DNA of 64,000 nt from Nitrosomonadales bacterium (GTDB taxonomy: Bacteria; Pseudomonadota; Gammaproteobacteria; Burkholderiales; Methylophilaceae), in contig JAHEAL010000001.1 in NCBI GenBank assembly GCA_024642775.1, forward strand, positions 92,586 through 156,585. The letters run 5' to 3'. Under the pieces are notes generated by a model. It was given only the letters and a program-made list of their open reading frames with translations, was not told where the DNA came from and made no database searches. Both the position numbers and the translations under genes were made by a program. This document shows positions 22,622-33,503 of the stretch, piece after piece (the stretch's first letter is position 1; every line of letters starts with the position of its first letter).

Positions 22622-23676
22622 GTAAACTAATAAAATTAAGAGATGCTATTGACAGTATTGATAAAAAAATACTTGATTTAGTATCTAAAAGAGCAAAATG
22701 TGCCAAAGAAATTGGTTTCCTAAAAAAAGATGGAGTGGTTTACAAGCCTGAAAGAGAGGCTCAAATTTATCAGAAACTCATTACGCTGAATAGCGGGCCC
22801 TTGTCTAATGAAAGCATAAGGTCAATTTTCTCCTCCGTAATTTCAAATTGCCGAGCATTAGAAAAAAAATTAACTGTAAGCTTTTTAGGCCCATTAGGAA
22901 CATTTAGTGAAGAAGCAACGATAAAAAAATTTGGAGAAAATATTGACTTTCTTCCGACCACAAGTATCGATGAAGTTTTCAATAATGTAATCTCAGAAGA
23001 GAGCCAATATGGGGTTGTGCCAGTCGAAAACTCAACAGAAGGGGCCGTTAGTAGAACATTAGATCTTCTGCTTAGCTCTGATCTAAAGATATCGGGTGAA
23101 ATCATCCTACCTGTTCATCATAACCTTCTGACTAACGCTTCATCATTGAAATCAATAAAGAAAATTTATGCCCACGGTCAGTCGCTCGCACAATGTCATA
23201 ATTGGATTTTAAATAATCTACCACACGTTGAAACACACGCGACTTTAAGTAATGCTGAGGGAGCAAGAATAGCTAAAAACGAAAAGGGTGCCGCAGCTAT
23301 TGCTAGTATTAGAGCATCCAAGCTATTTAAATTAAAACCACTAAAGCTTAATATTGAAGATGAAAAAAATAATACTACCCGATTCTTAGTCTTAACTACT
23401 GACAACAATAAAAGAAGTGGAAATGATAAAACATCTATAGTTGTTGCTACTAAAAATAAGCCGGGTGCCATTGCTGATTTGGTCGGGCCATTTGCCAAAC
23501 ATAAAGTGAGTATGACTAAATTAGAATCTAGGCCTTCAAAAATTGGTATGTGGGAATATGTATTTTTCATTGATATTGAAGGTCATTGGGATGATCCAAA
23601 AGTCCAAAAATCGATTGCAGAGGTTGAATCAAAAGCAAGCTTCTTAAAGCATCTTGGATCTTATCCAAAATACTAA
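22618..23676 (+). CDS. pheA: Bifunctional chorismate mutase/prephenate dehydratase
   Basis: Chorismate mutase N-domain (LRDAIDSIDKKILDLVSKRAKCA), FLGPLGTFSEEA, VPVENSTEGAV, NNTTRFLVL, ACT KPGAIADLV...ESRPSK. Confidence 0.97.
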   Translation: MSKLIKLRDAIDSIDKKILDLVSKRAKCAKEIGFLKKDGVVYKPEREAQIYQKLITLNSGPLSNESIRSIFSSVISNCRALEKKLTVSFLGPLGTFSEEATIKKFGENIDFLPTTSIDEVFNNVISEESQYGVVPVENSTEGAVSRTLDLLLSSDLKISGEIILPVHHNLLTNASSLKSIKKIYAHGQSLAQCHNWILNNLPHVETHATLSNAEGARIAKNEKGAAAIASIRASKLFKLKPLKLNIEDEKNNTTRFLVLTTDNNKRSGNDKTSIVVATKNKPGAIADLVGPFAKHKVSMTKLESRPSKIGMWEYVFFIDIEGHWDDPKVQKSIAEVESKASFLKHLGSYPKY

Positions 23677-23678
23677 AT

Positions 23679-24785
23679 ATGTCGATTTCTTTTTTAAAAA
23701 ATCTTGAACAGATTATGCCTTATGTTGGAGGCATGCCAATTGAAGAGCTTTCAAGAAAAATAGGTATTTCAGAAAATAATATCATTAAACTTGCATCCAA
23801 TGAAAACCCCTACGGTATAAGCCCGAAAACAAAAAAAGCAATACAGGATTTTATTGATTTTAACTTATATCCAGATGGATCAGGTTACGAGTTAATCAAA
23901 ACTATTTCAAAAAAATTTAACTTAGATCCTGAACAGGTAGTGCTAGGTAATGGTTCTAATGACATTTTAGAGCTTGCTGCAAGAATAGTTGTTAGTAAAA
24001 ATTCTGAAATCATGTTTTCTGAGCATGCCTTTGCAGTATACAATCTGGTTGCCAAGAGTATTGGTGCTCAAGAAAACATAATTCCATCTAAAAACTATGC
24101 CCACGATTTATTGGCTTTTGAAAAGCATATAAGTAAAAACACAAAATTAATATTTATAGCAAATCCTAATAATCCAACAGGTACTTATATCAATAAAAAT
24201 GATTTGTATAGATTTATATCAAAAGTTCCATCAGAAGTTTTAATCGTTTTGGATGAAGCTTATGATGAGTATCTCGATGAGGAGGATAAGTCAGAAGCTT
24301 TGAAATGGGTTAAAGATTTCAATAACCTGTTGGTAAGCAGAAGTTTCTCCAAAGCCTATGGCTTAGCATCTTTAAGAATAGGTTATGGAATTTCATCAAA
24401 AGCCGTTATTGAAATGATTAATCGAGTTAGACAGCCATTTAATGCTAATTCTATTGCTCAGGTTGCAGCAAATGCAGCAATAAAAGATAGTCCATTTGTT
24501 GAAATGTCTTATGAAAAAAACAAAGAACAAAAATTATTCATGGAGAATGCTTTTAAATCCCTTAATATTGATTTTATTAAAAGTTATGGAAATTTTATAA
24601 GTTTCCAGCTAGGCTCTGCGGATGAAGCAGTAGAGTGTTATGAATATTTATTAAAAAAAGGTATCATACTACGTCCGATTTCAAATTATGGGATGCCAAA
24701 ATTTTTGAGAGTAAGTATAGGAACACCAAAAGAAAATAAAACTTTTATAGAAGTATTGTCGGAATTTTTAGGAAAAAATAAATGA
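23679..24785 (+). CDS. hisC: Histidinol-phosphate aminotransferase
   Basis: LASNENPYGISP, NPNNPTGT, VLDEAYDEYLD, RSFSKAYGLASLRIGYG. Confidence 0.95.
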   Translation: MSISFLKNLEQIMPYVGGMPIEELSRKIGISENNIIKLASNENPYGISPKTKKAIQDFIDFNLYPDGSGYELIKTISKKFNLDPEQVVLGNGSNDILELAARIVVSKNSEIMFSEHAFAVYNLVAKSIGAQENIIPSKNYAHDLLAFEKHISKNTKLIFIANPNNPTGTYINKNDLYRFISKVPSEVLIVLDEAYDEYLDEEDKSEALKWVKDFNNLLVSRSFSKAYGLASLRIGYGISSKAVIEMINRVRQPFNANSIAQVAANAAIKDSPFVEMSYEKNKEQKLFMENAFKSLNIDFIKSYGNFISFQLGSADEAVECYEYLLKKGIILRPISNYGMPKFLRVSIGTPKENKTFIEVLSEFLGKNK

Positions 24786-25798
24786 TTATAGTTATGGATA
24801 AATCTGCTACAGAATTGCAGATTGAGAATGTTATCAGCAAAATTAAAGACAAAGGCCTTGATGCTTCTGTATCTAAAGGTATAGAAAAAACTGTTATTGG
24901 TGCAATTGGTGATGAAAGAGTTCTAGACCCTGAACTTTTAGAATCCTTACCTGGAGTCCAACAGGCTTTACATATTGTTAAACCCTATAAAATAGTTGCT
25001 AGAGAGTGGCACAAGGAAGACACTATAATCAATATTGGAGGTCATCTATTAGGCGGAGAAAATATCCAAGTAATATCCGGTCCTTGTTCTGTTGAAACAC
25101 CAGACCAAATGAAAAATTCAGCAGAAGCTGTCAAGGCAGCTGGTGTAAGACTAATGCGTGGCGGTGCATTCAAGCCAAGAACAAGTCCTTATTCTTTTCA
25201 AGGTGTTGGTTTTGATGGGCTTGATATGTTTAAAGAAGCTGCCAGTAAAGAGAATTTGCCAATTGTCACTGAATTATTAGATGTCCGCCACTTGGACACT
25301 TTCCTGAAAAAAGGTGTTGATGTAATTCAAATCGGTACAAGAAATATGCAAAATTTTGAGTTACTGAAGGAAGTAGGAAAGATTCATGTTCCAGTAATTT
25401 TAAAAAGGGGTTTGTCAGCCACTATCTCAGAATGGTTAATGGCTGCAGAATATATAGCCTCTGGTGGTAATCATAATATTATTTTCTGTGAAAGAGGTAT
25501 AAGAACTTTTGAAACAGCTTACCGAAATGTAATGGATGTTACTGCAGTTCCAGTCTTAAAAAGAGAAACCCATCTACCCGTTATTATCGATCCATCTCAT
25601 GCTGGAGGTAAAGCCTGGATGGTTCCGTCTTTGGCAAGAGCGGCGATTGCTGCAGGAGCCGACGGACTTCTTGTTGAAATGCATCCAACTCCATGCGAGG
25701 CTTGGTGTGATGCTGATCAGGCGATCGATCCAACTGAGCTGAAGAATTTAATGGCTGAACTTTCTCAAATTGCATCAATCTTGAATCGTAAGATTTAA
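24782..25798 (+). CDS. aroF: 3-deoxy-7-phosphoheptulonate synthase with N-terminal ferredoxin-like domain
   Basis: IIVMDKSATELQIENVISKIKDKG N-domain, ISGPCSVE, MRGGAFKPRTSPYSFQG, DPSHAGGK. Confidence 0.94.
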   Translation: MIIVMDKSATELQIENVISKIKDKGLDASVSKGIEKTVIGAIGDERVLDPELLESLPGVQQALHIVKPYKIVAREWHKEDTIINIGGHLLGGENIQVISGPCSVETPDQMKNSAEAVKAAGVRLMRGGAFKPRTSPYSFQGVGFDGLDMFKEAASKENLPIVTELLDVRHLDTFLKKGVDVIQIGTRNMQNFELLKEVGKIHVPVILKRGLSATISEWLMAAEYIASGGNHNIIFCERGIRTFETAYRNVMDVTAVPVLKRETHLPVIIDPSHAGGKAWMVPSLARAAIAAGADGLLVEMHPTPCEAWCDADQAIDPTELKNLMAELSQIASILNRKI

Positions 25799-25801
25799 TT
25801 T

Positions 25802-25828
25802 AACTCATGAATTCCATGAGTTTTCTTT
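25802..25828 (+). terminator. Candidate intrinsic terminator after DAHP synthase
   Basis: Perfect 8-bp inverted repeat AACTCATG-AATTC-CATGAGTT followed by TTCTTT. Confidence 0.5.
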
Positions 25829-25846
25829 GCATATTTTTGCTTTAGC

Positions 25847-25852
25847 TATAAT
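25847..25852 (+). promoter_or_regulatory. Candidate -10 element for the pqq operon
   Basis: Consensus TATAAT about 45 nt upstream of the pqqB ATG; no good -35 at normal spacing. Confidence 0.35.
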
Positions 25853-25896
25853 CACAACATTCCTTCATAATCAATTCTCTTAATTAAGGGGTAGTT

Positions 25897-26811
25897 ATGC
25901 ATATAAGAGTTCTAGGATCTGGTGCTGGGGGAGGCTTTCCTCAGTGGAATTGTAATTGTGAAAACTGTAAGGGACTAAGGCAACATAATATTAAATCTTC
26001 AGCAAGAACGCAGTCATCTATTACTGTAAGTAGTAATGGTGAAGATTGGATTTTGTTTAATGCTTCTCCAGATATTCGTGCTCAAATTGAATCATTCCCA
26101 CCTTTACAACCTGCCCGTAAAATTAGAGACACTGGTATTGCGTCCATAATTATATGTGATGGACAAATCGATCATACAACTGGATTACTTATATTAAGAG
26201 AACACGATAAACCATGGGACATATATTGTACCCAATCTGTTTATGAGGACATGACAACAGGATTTCCCATATTTAATATCTTGGGTCATTTTAGAGGTGT
26301 GAATTGGCATGAAGTTAAGACGGACCTAAAATCTTTTGAGATACCTAAAGCTGACGATCTTGAATTTACAGCAGTTCCTCTCAAAAGCGAGGCTCCACCA
26401 TATTCACCTCACAGACATAACACTGTTCCAGGAGACAACGTAGGTTATAGAGTTAGAGATAAGAAGACAGGAAAAAATCTCTTTTATGCACCTGGCTTAG
26501 GTGTTATTGAAGATCATGTATATGATTTCATGAAAGATGCCGATGTGATTCTGGTCGATGGAACGGTATGGACTAACGATGAGATGTCACGATATGGTAT
26601 CAATGATAAATTAGCTAGCGAGATGGGCCATTTAGATCAATCGAGCAAAGGAGGAATAGTGGATACACTTACCTCTTTAACAAAGCCAAGGAAAATACTC
26701 ATTCATATCAACAATACGAATCCAATTTTAAGAGAAGACTCACCGGAAAGGCAAGTGTTGAATTCTCATGGTATTGAAGTGTCCTATGATGGTATGGATA
26801 TTATAATTTAG
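25897..26811 (+). CDS. pqqB: Pyrroloquinoline quinone biosynthesis protein B
   Basis: [24 protein letters not shown], metallo-beta-lactamase-like fold, followed by pqqCDE. Confidence 0.98.
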   Translation: MHIRVLGSGAGGGFPQWNCNCENCKGLRQHNIKSSARTQSSITVSSNGEDWILFNASPDIRAQIESFPPLQPARKIRDTGIASIIICDGQIDHTTGLLILREHDKPWDIYCTQSVYEDMTTGFPIFNILGHFRGVNWHEVKTDLKSFEIPKADDLEFTAVPLKSEAPPYSPHRHNTVPGDNVGYRVRDKKTGKNLFYAPGLGVIEDHVYDFMKDADVILVDGTVWTNDEMSRYGINDKLASEMGHLDQSSKGGIVDTLTSLTKPRKILIHINNTNPILREDSPERQVLNSHGIEVSYDGMDIII

Positions 26812-26830
26812 TTACAGAAAGGTAAACAAA

Positions 26831-27568
26831 ATGACGGCACCATGGTCAAGAAAAGAATTTGAGGAAAAATTAAGAACCAAAGGGCAGGGTTATCATATCT
26901 ACCACCCTTTTCATGTTGCAATGTATGAGGGTAAGTTATCAAAAGAGCAACTTCAAGCCTGGGTCCTAAATCGTTTTTATTATCAAATTGGTATACCAAT
27001 GAAAGATGCATCAATTTTATCTAATTGCGATGATGTTGAGGTAAGAAAGCAGTGGATTGTAAGAATCATTGACCATGATGGAACTCCTGAAGACCCTTAT
27101 GGTGGAATTGAGGCTTGGGTTGAGCTTGGTAAGGCGGTAGGATTAACTAGAGAAGACGTTACTTCTTTAAAACACGTTTCTCCAGGTGTTAAGTTTGCAG
27201 TAGATGCCTACATAAATTTTTGCAAACAAAGGCCTTGGCAAGAGTCAGTCTGCTCATCCCTAACAGAATTATTTGCCCCTCATATCCATCAACAAAGGAT
27301 TAGTTCGTGGCCTGAAATGTACCCATGGGTAGACGAAAGTGGGCTTAAGTATTTCAAAAAGAGATTAACTGAAGCAAGAAGAGATGTGGAGCAGGGTTTG
27401 CATGTGACCCTTGACTATTTCAGCCAATCAAGAGAAATGCAGGAAAAGGCTTTAGAAATATTGCAATTTAAACTTAATATTTTGTGGGTAATTGCTGACT
27501 CAATAATGCTTCAATCTACCAAAGTAACCACTGATGGCGTGGATTACTTAAAACAGCCGGTTTATTAA
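26831..27568 (+). CDS. pqqC: Pyrroloquinoline-quinone synthase
   Basis: [41 protein letters not shown]. Confidence 0.98.
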   Translation: MTAPWSRKEFEEKLRTKGQGYHIYHPFHVAMYEGKLSKEQLQAWVLNRFYYQIGIPMKDASILSNCDDVEVRKQWIVRIIDHDGTPEDPYGGIEAWVELGKAVGLTREDVTSLKHVSPGVKFAVDAYINFCKQRPWQESVCSSLTELFAPHIHQQRISSWPEMYPWVDESGLKYFKKRLTEARRDVEQGLHVTLDYFSQSREMQEKALEILQFKLNILWVIADSIMLQSTKVTTDGVDYLKQPVY

Positions 27569-27569
27569 G

Positions 27570-27851
27570 ATGACTCAAAAAATTAATAATGCCGATGTTT
27601 ATAAGATTGCTGCTCATCATAGATTTCAGTGGGAAGAGGCTCAAAATTGCTATGTAATTTTATTTCCTGAGGGAATGGTAAAACTGAATCCAAGTGGTGG
27701 TGAAATTTTAAGTTTAGTAAATGGAGAGAATGCGGTAGCAGATATTATTAGCTCTCTTAACGAAAAGTTTAAAGATGCAGGTGACATATCTAATGACATT
27801 ATTTCAATGTTTGAATTTGCGCTTGAAAAAGCATGGATAACAAAAATTTAA
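27570..27851 (+). CDS. pqqD: PQQ biosynthesis peptide chaperone PqqD
   Basis: 93 aa; FPEGMVKLNPSGGEILSLVNGENAVADII. Confidence 0.96.
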   Translation: MTQKINNADVYKIAAHHRFQWEEAQNCYVILFPEGMVKLNPSGGEILSLVNGENAVADIISSLNEKFKDAGDISNDIISMFEFALEKAWITKI

Positions 27852-27861
27852 AAGGACAATT

Positions 27862-29046
27862 ATGGCCAACTTAAACAACGGAGTCGAATCAAATGTAACC
27901 CAAACACAACCACTATGGTTGCTTGCGGAAATTACTTATAGATGCCCCCTCCACTGTGCTTTTTGTTACAACCCCACGGATTATGCAGACTACACTAAAA
28001 ATGAGTTATCTACCGATCAATGGATAAAAGTCTTAAGAGATGCTCGAAAAATGGGCGCACTTCAATTAGGAATATCTGGTGGCGAGCCACTTTTGAGAGA
28101 TGATATTGAAGATATTGTCGTTGAAGCAAATAGTTTAGGTTATTACTCCAACCTGATTACTTCTGGAGTAGGGCTTACTGAAAAAAGAATTGATGCATTT
28201 AAGGCAGGTGGTTTAGATCATATTCAGCTATCAATGCACGATATTACCGAAGAGATATCAAATTTTGTTACCGACACATCCACATTTAAGCTTAAACAAA
28301 AAGTAGCGGCAATGATCAAGGACAGAGGTTACCCAATGGTCTTGAATGTGGTTATTCATCGTTACAATATAGGTCATATTAAAGAAATATTAGAGATGGC
28401 TGAGGCACTTGGTGCGGATTATGTTGAACTTGCAAATACCCAGTATTATGGATGGTCGTTAATTAACAGAAATCAGTTAATGCCAACTAAAGAGCAAATT
28501 GATGAAGCTGAAAAAATTACCAATGAGTTTAGAGAGTATATTGGTAATAAAATGAAAATTTTCTTTGTCGTTCCTGATTATTATGCTGAAAGACCGAAGA
28601 AATGTATGAATGGTTGGGGTGAAGTATTTATGATTGTAACCGCAAATGGTGATGTACTTCCTTGCCATTCCGCAAGAGTCTTGCCAGATATGAATTTCCC
28701 AAATGTACAAAACAATAATTTAAATGAGATTTGGTATGACTCCTCATCATTTAATAAGTACCGGGGAGATGAATGGATGAAAGAGCCATGCAGATCTTGT
28801 TCCGAAAAAGAAAATGATTTAGGCGGTTGTCGTTGTCAGGCATTTTTACTATCTGGTGATGCAGAAGCAGCTGATCCAATCTGCACTAAATCGCCACATC
28901 GTCATTTGATTGATCAAGCACTAGAAGACTCAAAAAATGAAAAGCTACAAGCACAGCCAATTATCTTTAGGACGGATAAAAACTCGAAAGAGCTTATTAA
29001 TGGTGAGCACAAGGATAGATTAAAAGATTTTAAAGCAATGCCATAA
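27862..29046 (+). CDS. pqqE: PqqA peptide cyclase, radical SAM
   Basis: CPLHCAFCYNP radical SAM CxxxCxxC, GISGGEPLLR, SPASM Cys-rich C-terminus CRSCSEKENDLGGCRCQAF. Confidence 0.98.
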   Translation: MANLNNGVESNVTQTQPLWLLAEITYRCPLHCAFCYNPTDYADYTKNELSTDQWIKVLRDARKMGALQLGISGGEPLLRDDIEDIVVEANSLGYYSNLITSGVGLTEKRIDAFKAGGLDHIQLSMHDITEEISNFVTDTSTFKLKQKVAAMIKDRGYPMVLNVVIHRYNIGHIKEILEMAEALGADYVELANTQYYGWSLINRNQLMPTKEQIDEAEKITNEFREYIGNKMKIFFVVPDYYAERPKKCMNGWGEVFMIVTANGDVLPCHSARVLPDMNFPNVQNNNLNEIWYDSSSFNKYRGDEWMKEPCRSCSEKENDLGGCRCQAFLLSGDAEAADPICTKSPHRHLIDQALEDSKNEKLQAQPIIFRTDKNSKELINGEHKDRLKDFKAMP

Positions 29047-29066
29047 CATTCCTTTATAATTCTTTA

Positions 29067-30260
29067 ATGCTTTTTATAAATCCCAGAATACTGATACTTG
29101 CATCATTAACGGCGCTTGCTCCTTTTGCAATTGATACTTATTTACCAGCCTTTCACGTCATGGAAATAGATTTGAGTACTAATTCAAATTATATCCAACA
29201 AACCTTAACTTTTTACTTAATCCCTTACACATTCATGACAATCTTCCACGGTGCTATTTCGGATTCGATTGGAAGAATAAAGACCATTAAATATGGATTA
29301 ACGCTTTTTATTATTGGATCAATTGGGTGCGCCTTATCAACATCAATAGAGATGTTATGGATTTCAAGAATACTTCAAGGTATGGGGGGTGGGGCTGGTA
29401 ATGTAGTAGCACGCGCAATGGTAAGAGACCTTTACAGTGGGGCTATGGCACAAAAAGTAATGGCAACTGTACAAATTATATTTGGGATCGCACCCGCAAT
29501 TGCACCAATGGTAGGTGGACTTTTACTTAATTTTAACTGGCAATCCATTTTTATCTTTTTGGTTATTTATTCTATTTTAATCACTTTTTTTTCAACGCGA
29601 TTTTTACCAGAAACTGTTGATGAAAAAGATAGGCTTCCTTTTAATATGCACTCCGTATTAACGCGATATAAAAATTTATTAATAGATAATAATTTTATTT
29701 TTTTAGTACTTGCGGTGTCATTTAATTTCTCAGCATTTTTTTTATATGTTCTCGCTAGTCCAATTTTTCTTGTTGACCACCTTGGACTTAACTCATCACA
29801 ATTTGGGTACTTATTTATTCCTACTGTAACGGGAATGATACTAGGTTCTTTTATATCAAAAAGAACAGCAGGAATTGTTAGCCCAGATAAATTGCTAAAA
29901 TTTGCATACACATGGATGATTTTAATTGCATCAGTAAATGTATTTTTTTGTTATTTCTTTCAAAATATTTTATGGATAAATATAGGTTTTGTGGCGTTAT
30001 ATAATGTTGGAATGGCTTCTGCTATGCCGCTTATATCTATCAAAGCATTAGACTGTTTTCCAAAAGCAAGAGGAACTGCCGCTTCAGGACAAGCATTTAG
30101 CCAGATGTTTATTTCATCAATAGTTGCAGGAGTTGTTGTTCCTTTAGTGTGGGGATCTACATTCACCTTATCCTGCGCTATGTTATTTATTTTTTTACTA
30201 GGGTATTTTTCTATTACCAAAACTCAATCTTGGAATGATAATAAATCATTCCTCAATTAG
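29067..30260 (+). CDS. MFS transporter, Bcr/CflA multidrug-efflux type
   Basis: [20 protein letters not shown]-like [34 protein letters not shown]; multiple TM helices. Confidence 0.87.
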   Translation: MLFINPRILILASLTALAPFAIDTYLPAFHVMEIDLSTNSNYIQQTLTFYLIPYTFMTIFHGAISDSIGRIKTIKYGLTLFIIGSIGCALSTSIEMLWISRILQGMGGGAGNVVARAMVRDLYSGAMAQKVMATVQIIFGIAPAIAPMVGGLLLNFNWQSIFIFLVIYSILITFFSTRFLPETVDEKDRLPFNMHSVLTRYKNLLIDNNFIFLVLAVSFNFSAFFLYVLASPIFLVDHLGLNSSQFGYLFIPTVTGMILGSFISKRTAGIVSPDKLLKFAYTWMILIASVNVFFCYFFQNILWINIGFVALYNVGMASAMPLISIKALDCFPKARGTAASGQAFSQMFISSIVAGVVVPLVWGSTFTLSCAMLFIFLLGYFSITKTQSWNDNKSFLN

Positions 30261-30572
30261 TAACTCTCTTTTTCCCTCTTTACCATTAAAGCTGTCTGCA
30301 TCAGGAAGAGGGTCTTTTCTTTCAGATAGTATTGGCCATACTTTAGCTAAGCGGGCATTAATTTCAATAAAATCTTGCTGATCCTCAGGAACATCATCCT
30401 CAGCAAAAATTGCTTCAGCAGGGCACTCAGCTACACATAAAGTACAGTCAATACATTCTTCCGGATCGATAGCTAAAAAATTAGGCCCCTCCACAAAACA
30501 ATCAACAGGACAAACATCTACACAATCTGTATATTTGCACTGAATACAATTTTCTGTAACTACGTATGTCAT
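30246..30572 (-). CDS. fdxA: 7Fe-type (FdxA) ferredoxin
   Basis: [18 protein letters not shown] and [16 protein letters not shown] cluster motifs, FdxA-length C-terminal extension. Confidence 0.93.
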   Translation of the reverse strand: MTYVVTENCIQCKYTDCVDVCPVDCFVEGPNFLAIDPEECIDCTLCVAECPAEAIFAEDDVPEDQQDFIEINARLAKVWPILSERKDPLPDADSFNGKEGKRELLIEE

Positions 30573-30583
30573 TTTTATTTCCT

Positions 30584-31867
30584 TTAAAAAATTTCGTTAA
30601 TCATTCCTGCGCCAACAGTCTGATTTGAAGAGTCGTCAATAATAACAAATGAACCGGTCTTTCGATTTTCAAAATAAACATCCGCCATAATTGGCTGAGC
30701 TAATTTAAAATTAATATTAGCAATATCATTTGTTTCTATTTGACTTCCTTCTATTGACACTAAATTATTTATATCTATTTTATCAAATATTTTGGCAATT
30801 TTTGCTTTTGTAACTTTACTGGTATGCATAATCTTATAGGCCCTCGAAGGATTTAAACTATCTTCAGAAAGCCAACATACGGTCGCATTAAATTCCTTAG
30901 TTATTTTAGGGTTGGATTTATCTACGATCATATCCCCACGTGAAATATCAATTTCATCATTTAAAAGTATGGATACAGATTGAGGGGTTTGTGCTGACTC
31001 GATAATTTCATTACCTATTCTTATTTCTTTGATAGTTGTTTTTTGATTACCTGGTAGACATAAAACTTCATCACCTTTATTTATTTTTCCAGATTCAATC
31101 CTTCCCATAAAACTTCTGAAATCATGCAAGTCATGATTTTCTGAGTCTCTAGGCCGACATACATATTGTATTGGAAATCTGAATGATTCATGGGTGTCTG
31201 TTGGGTTAGTATCACAGTTTTCAAGTACCTCTAATAATGTTTTACCTTTAAACCAGGACATATTTTCTAATCTATCAACAACCATATCTCCATTGAGTGC
31301 AGATAATGGTATAAAATTAACTTCAAATTTACTTGTTTCGTTTATCTGAATTGATTTAAAAAGATGCGTATATTGATCTTTAATGTTGTTAAACGTACCC
31401 TCATCATAGTTAACTAGATCCATTTTATTGATTGCGACAATGAACTGTTTTATTCCTAACAACTTTGATATATAAGTGTGTCTTTTTGTCTGAGTTAAGA
31501 TACCTCTTCTTGCATCAATTAATATTACAGCTACCTTTGCTGTTGAGGCAGCAGTAACCATATTCCTAGTGTATTGCTCATGGCCTGGTGAGTCAGCAAT
31601 AATATACTTTCTATCTGGAGTATTGAAATAACGATAGGCTACATCGATAGTAATTCCTTGTTCACGCTCGGCTTGAAGTCCATCAGTTAATAAGGATAGA
31701 TCAACCGCATCCAAACCTCTTTTTTTAGAAGTTTTTTCTATCTGATTAAGAGTGTCAGAAAGGATTGTTTTGGTATCATACAAAAGGCGACCAATTAACG
31801 TGCTTTTTCCATCATCGACACTCCCGCAGGTTATAAATCTTAATAATGAGTCTGATTTGTTAGTCAT
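30584..31867 (-). CDS. cysN: Sulfate adenylyltransferase subunit 1 (GTPase)
   Basis: [35 protein letters not shown] GTPase motifs; adjacent cysD. Confidence 0.96.
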   Translation of the reverse strand: MTNKSDSLLRFITCGSVDDGKSTLIGRLLYDTKTILSDTLNQIEKTSKKRGLDAVDLSLLTDGLQAEREQGITIDVAYRYFNTPDRKYIIADSPGHEQYTRNMVTAASTAKVAVILIDARRGILTQTKRHTYISKLLGIKQFIVAINKMDLVNYDEGTFNNIKDQYTHLFKSIQINETSKFEVNFIPLSALNGDMVVDRLENMSWFKGKTLLEVLENCDTNPTDTHESFRFPIQYVCRPRDSENHDLHDFRSFMGRIESGKINKGDEVLCLPGNQKTTIKEIRIGNEIIESAQTPQSVSILLNDEIDISRGDMIVDKSNPKITKEFNATVCWLSEDSLNPSRAYKIMHTSKVTKAKIAKIFDKIDINNLVSIEGSQIETNDIANINFKLAQPIMADVYFENRKTGSFVIIDDSSNQTVGAGMINEIF

Positions 31868-32769
31868 TAAAAATACCCTTCTTTTTTTCTTTGTTCCATC
31901 GAGGCTTCTGACATTTGATCATCAAGTCGAGTAGCGCCTCTTTCTGAAATTCGTGTATCAGCTGTTTCAGCAATAATTTTTTTGACGGTATCGGCGTCAC
32001 TTTCAACCGGAGCAGTGCATGTAATATCACCAACAGTCCTAAATCTAACCATTATATTTTCTATTATCTCCTTTTCTCTTTGAGGAGTAACTGGTGTGAC
32101 TGGAACTATCGCTCCATCTCTCCTGATAATGTCTCTTTTATGAGCAAAGTAGATAGATGGTAATTCAAGATTTTCTCTTTCAATGTATTGCCACACATCC
32201 ATCTCAGTCCAGTTTGATATTGGAAATGCTCTTATATTTTCTCCTTTATGGGATAGGGCATTATATAAATCCCATAACTCTGGCCTTTGATTTTTTGGAT
32301 CCCACTGGCCGAACTCGTCACGAAAGCTCATAATTCTTTCTTTTGCTCGTGCCTTTTCCTCATCTCTTCTTGCTCCGCCTATGCAACAATCAAATCCAAA
32401 TTCATCAATTGCCTCCAAAAGTGTCACGGATTGATATTTATTTCTAGGCTCGAGTTCATAATTTAATCTAACTGTACCTCGCTCCATAGAATCTTCAACA
32501 GACCTTACTAACAGACGCTCACCCAGCTCACTTGTTTTTCTGTCTCGAAATTCTATAACTTCATCATAATTATGACCGGTATCAATATGCATTAATGGAA
32601 AAGGAAACTTTCCAGGACGAAAGGCTTTTTCCGCAATTCGAAGTAGACATAAAGAATCTTTTCCACCAGAAAACAATAAAACCGGATTACTACATTGCCC
32701 AGCAACCTCTCTCATAATATGAATGGCCTCTGCTTCAAGCCAATCTAAGTGTGATATTTCATTTTGCAT
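31867..32769 (-). CDS. cysD: Sulfate adenylyltransferase subunit 2
   Basis: HLDWLEAEAIHIMREVA, LLFSGGKDSLCLLRIA, RRDEEKARAKERI. Confidence 0.98.
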   Translation of the reverse strand: MQNEISHLDWLEAEAIHIMREVAGQCSNPVLLFSGGKDSLCLLRIAEKAFRPGKFPFPLMHIDTGHNYDEVIEFRDRKTSELGERLLVRSVEDSMERGTVRLNYELEPRNKYQSVTLLEAIDEFGFDCCIGGARRDEEKARAKERIMSFRDEFGQWDPKNQRPELWDLYNALSHKGENIRAFPISNWTEMDVWQYIERENLELPSIYFAHKRDIIRRDGAIVPVTPVTPQREKEIIENIMVRFRTVGDITCTAPVESDADTVKKIIAETADTRISERGATRLDDQMSEASMEQRKKEGYF

Positions 32770-33503
32770 TAACTTTCCTTTTTATGAAGACCGCATTCTT
32801 TATTTTCTGCATTTTCCCACCACCATCTTCCGGCTCTTACATCCTCGCCAATCGATATGGGTCTTGTGCATGGAGCACAACCAATACTTGGATAGAATTG
32901 ATCATGAAGAGTATTGTATGGAATATTGTGCATTTTTATATAAGCCCATATTTCATTTTCAGACCAGTTTATTAATGGACTTATCTTATCAATATTAAAG
33001 GCTGTATCTTTTTCGATTAGTTTGTTGTCGATACGAGTAATTGACTGCTCTGAGCGTAGCCCGGTAATCCATGCATCATGTCCATTTAAAGCTTTCTTTA
33101 ATGGTTCAATTTTACGTATTTTGCAACACTCTTTTCTCGATTCCAGTGAGTTGTAGAAATCATTTATACCCTTAGCATCCACATAGGTTTTAACTTGAGA
33201 TGAATCCGGAAAAAAGATTTCTATTTTTTTTCTAAATTTAGAATTCACAGATGCAATAAGGTCATATGTTTCTGGAGGTAGCCTTCCCGTATCTAAAGTA
33301 AAAATTTTAAACTCAAAATTATATTCATTAAGGATATAGTAAATCACCATATCTTCAGCACCCATGCTCGAGGCAAAACATATTTTTTTATAACTTAGTT
33401 TTAATTTTTCAAAGAGGTTAACCGCGTCTTTTTCCTTTAAAAGGATTGCCTTCTCCAATTCTGGAGTAATATTTATTTGTTCAATTTTCTTTAGATCAGC
33501 CAT
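32769..33503 (-). CDS. cysH: Adenylylsulfate (APS) reductase
   Basis: SSMGAEDMVI, KECCKIRKIEPLKKAL and GCAPCTRP (both Cys pairs of the 4Fe-4S APS-reductase type), ECGLH; start moved to the internal ATG (MADLKKIEQ). Confidence 0.93.
   Translation of the reverse strand: MADLKKIEQINITPELEKAILLKEKDAVNLFEKLKLSYKKICFASSMGAEDMVIYYILNEYNFEFKIFTLDTGRLPPETYDLIASVNSKFRKKIEIFFPDSSQVKTYVDAKGINDFYNSLESRKECCKIRKIEPLKKALNGHDAWITGLRSEQSITRIDNKLIEKDTAFNIDKISPLINWSENEIWAYIKMHNIPYNTLHDQFYPSIGCAPCTRPISIGEDVRAGRWWWENAENKECGLHKKES

Noticed and set aside
23196-23570. 124-aa minus-strand ORF inside pheA
   Set aside because: Antisense to a conserved prephenate dehydratase region; low-complexity Leu/Ser-rich.
25808-25846. 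Small ORF MNSMSFLCIFLL* ahead of pqqB considered as pqqA
   Set aside because: Too short, lacks the Glu-x3-Tyr core of PqqA, and begins inside the terminator-like hairpin.
32723-32998. Overlapping plus-strand ORFs (91 and 74 aa) at the cysD/cysH junction
   Set aside because: Antisense to the ends of conserved cysD/cysH; no motif, and two mutually overlapping frames suggest chance.
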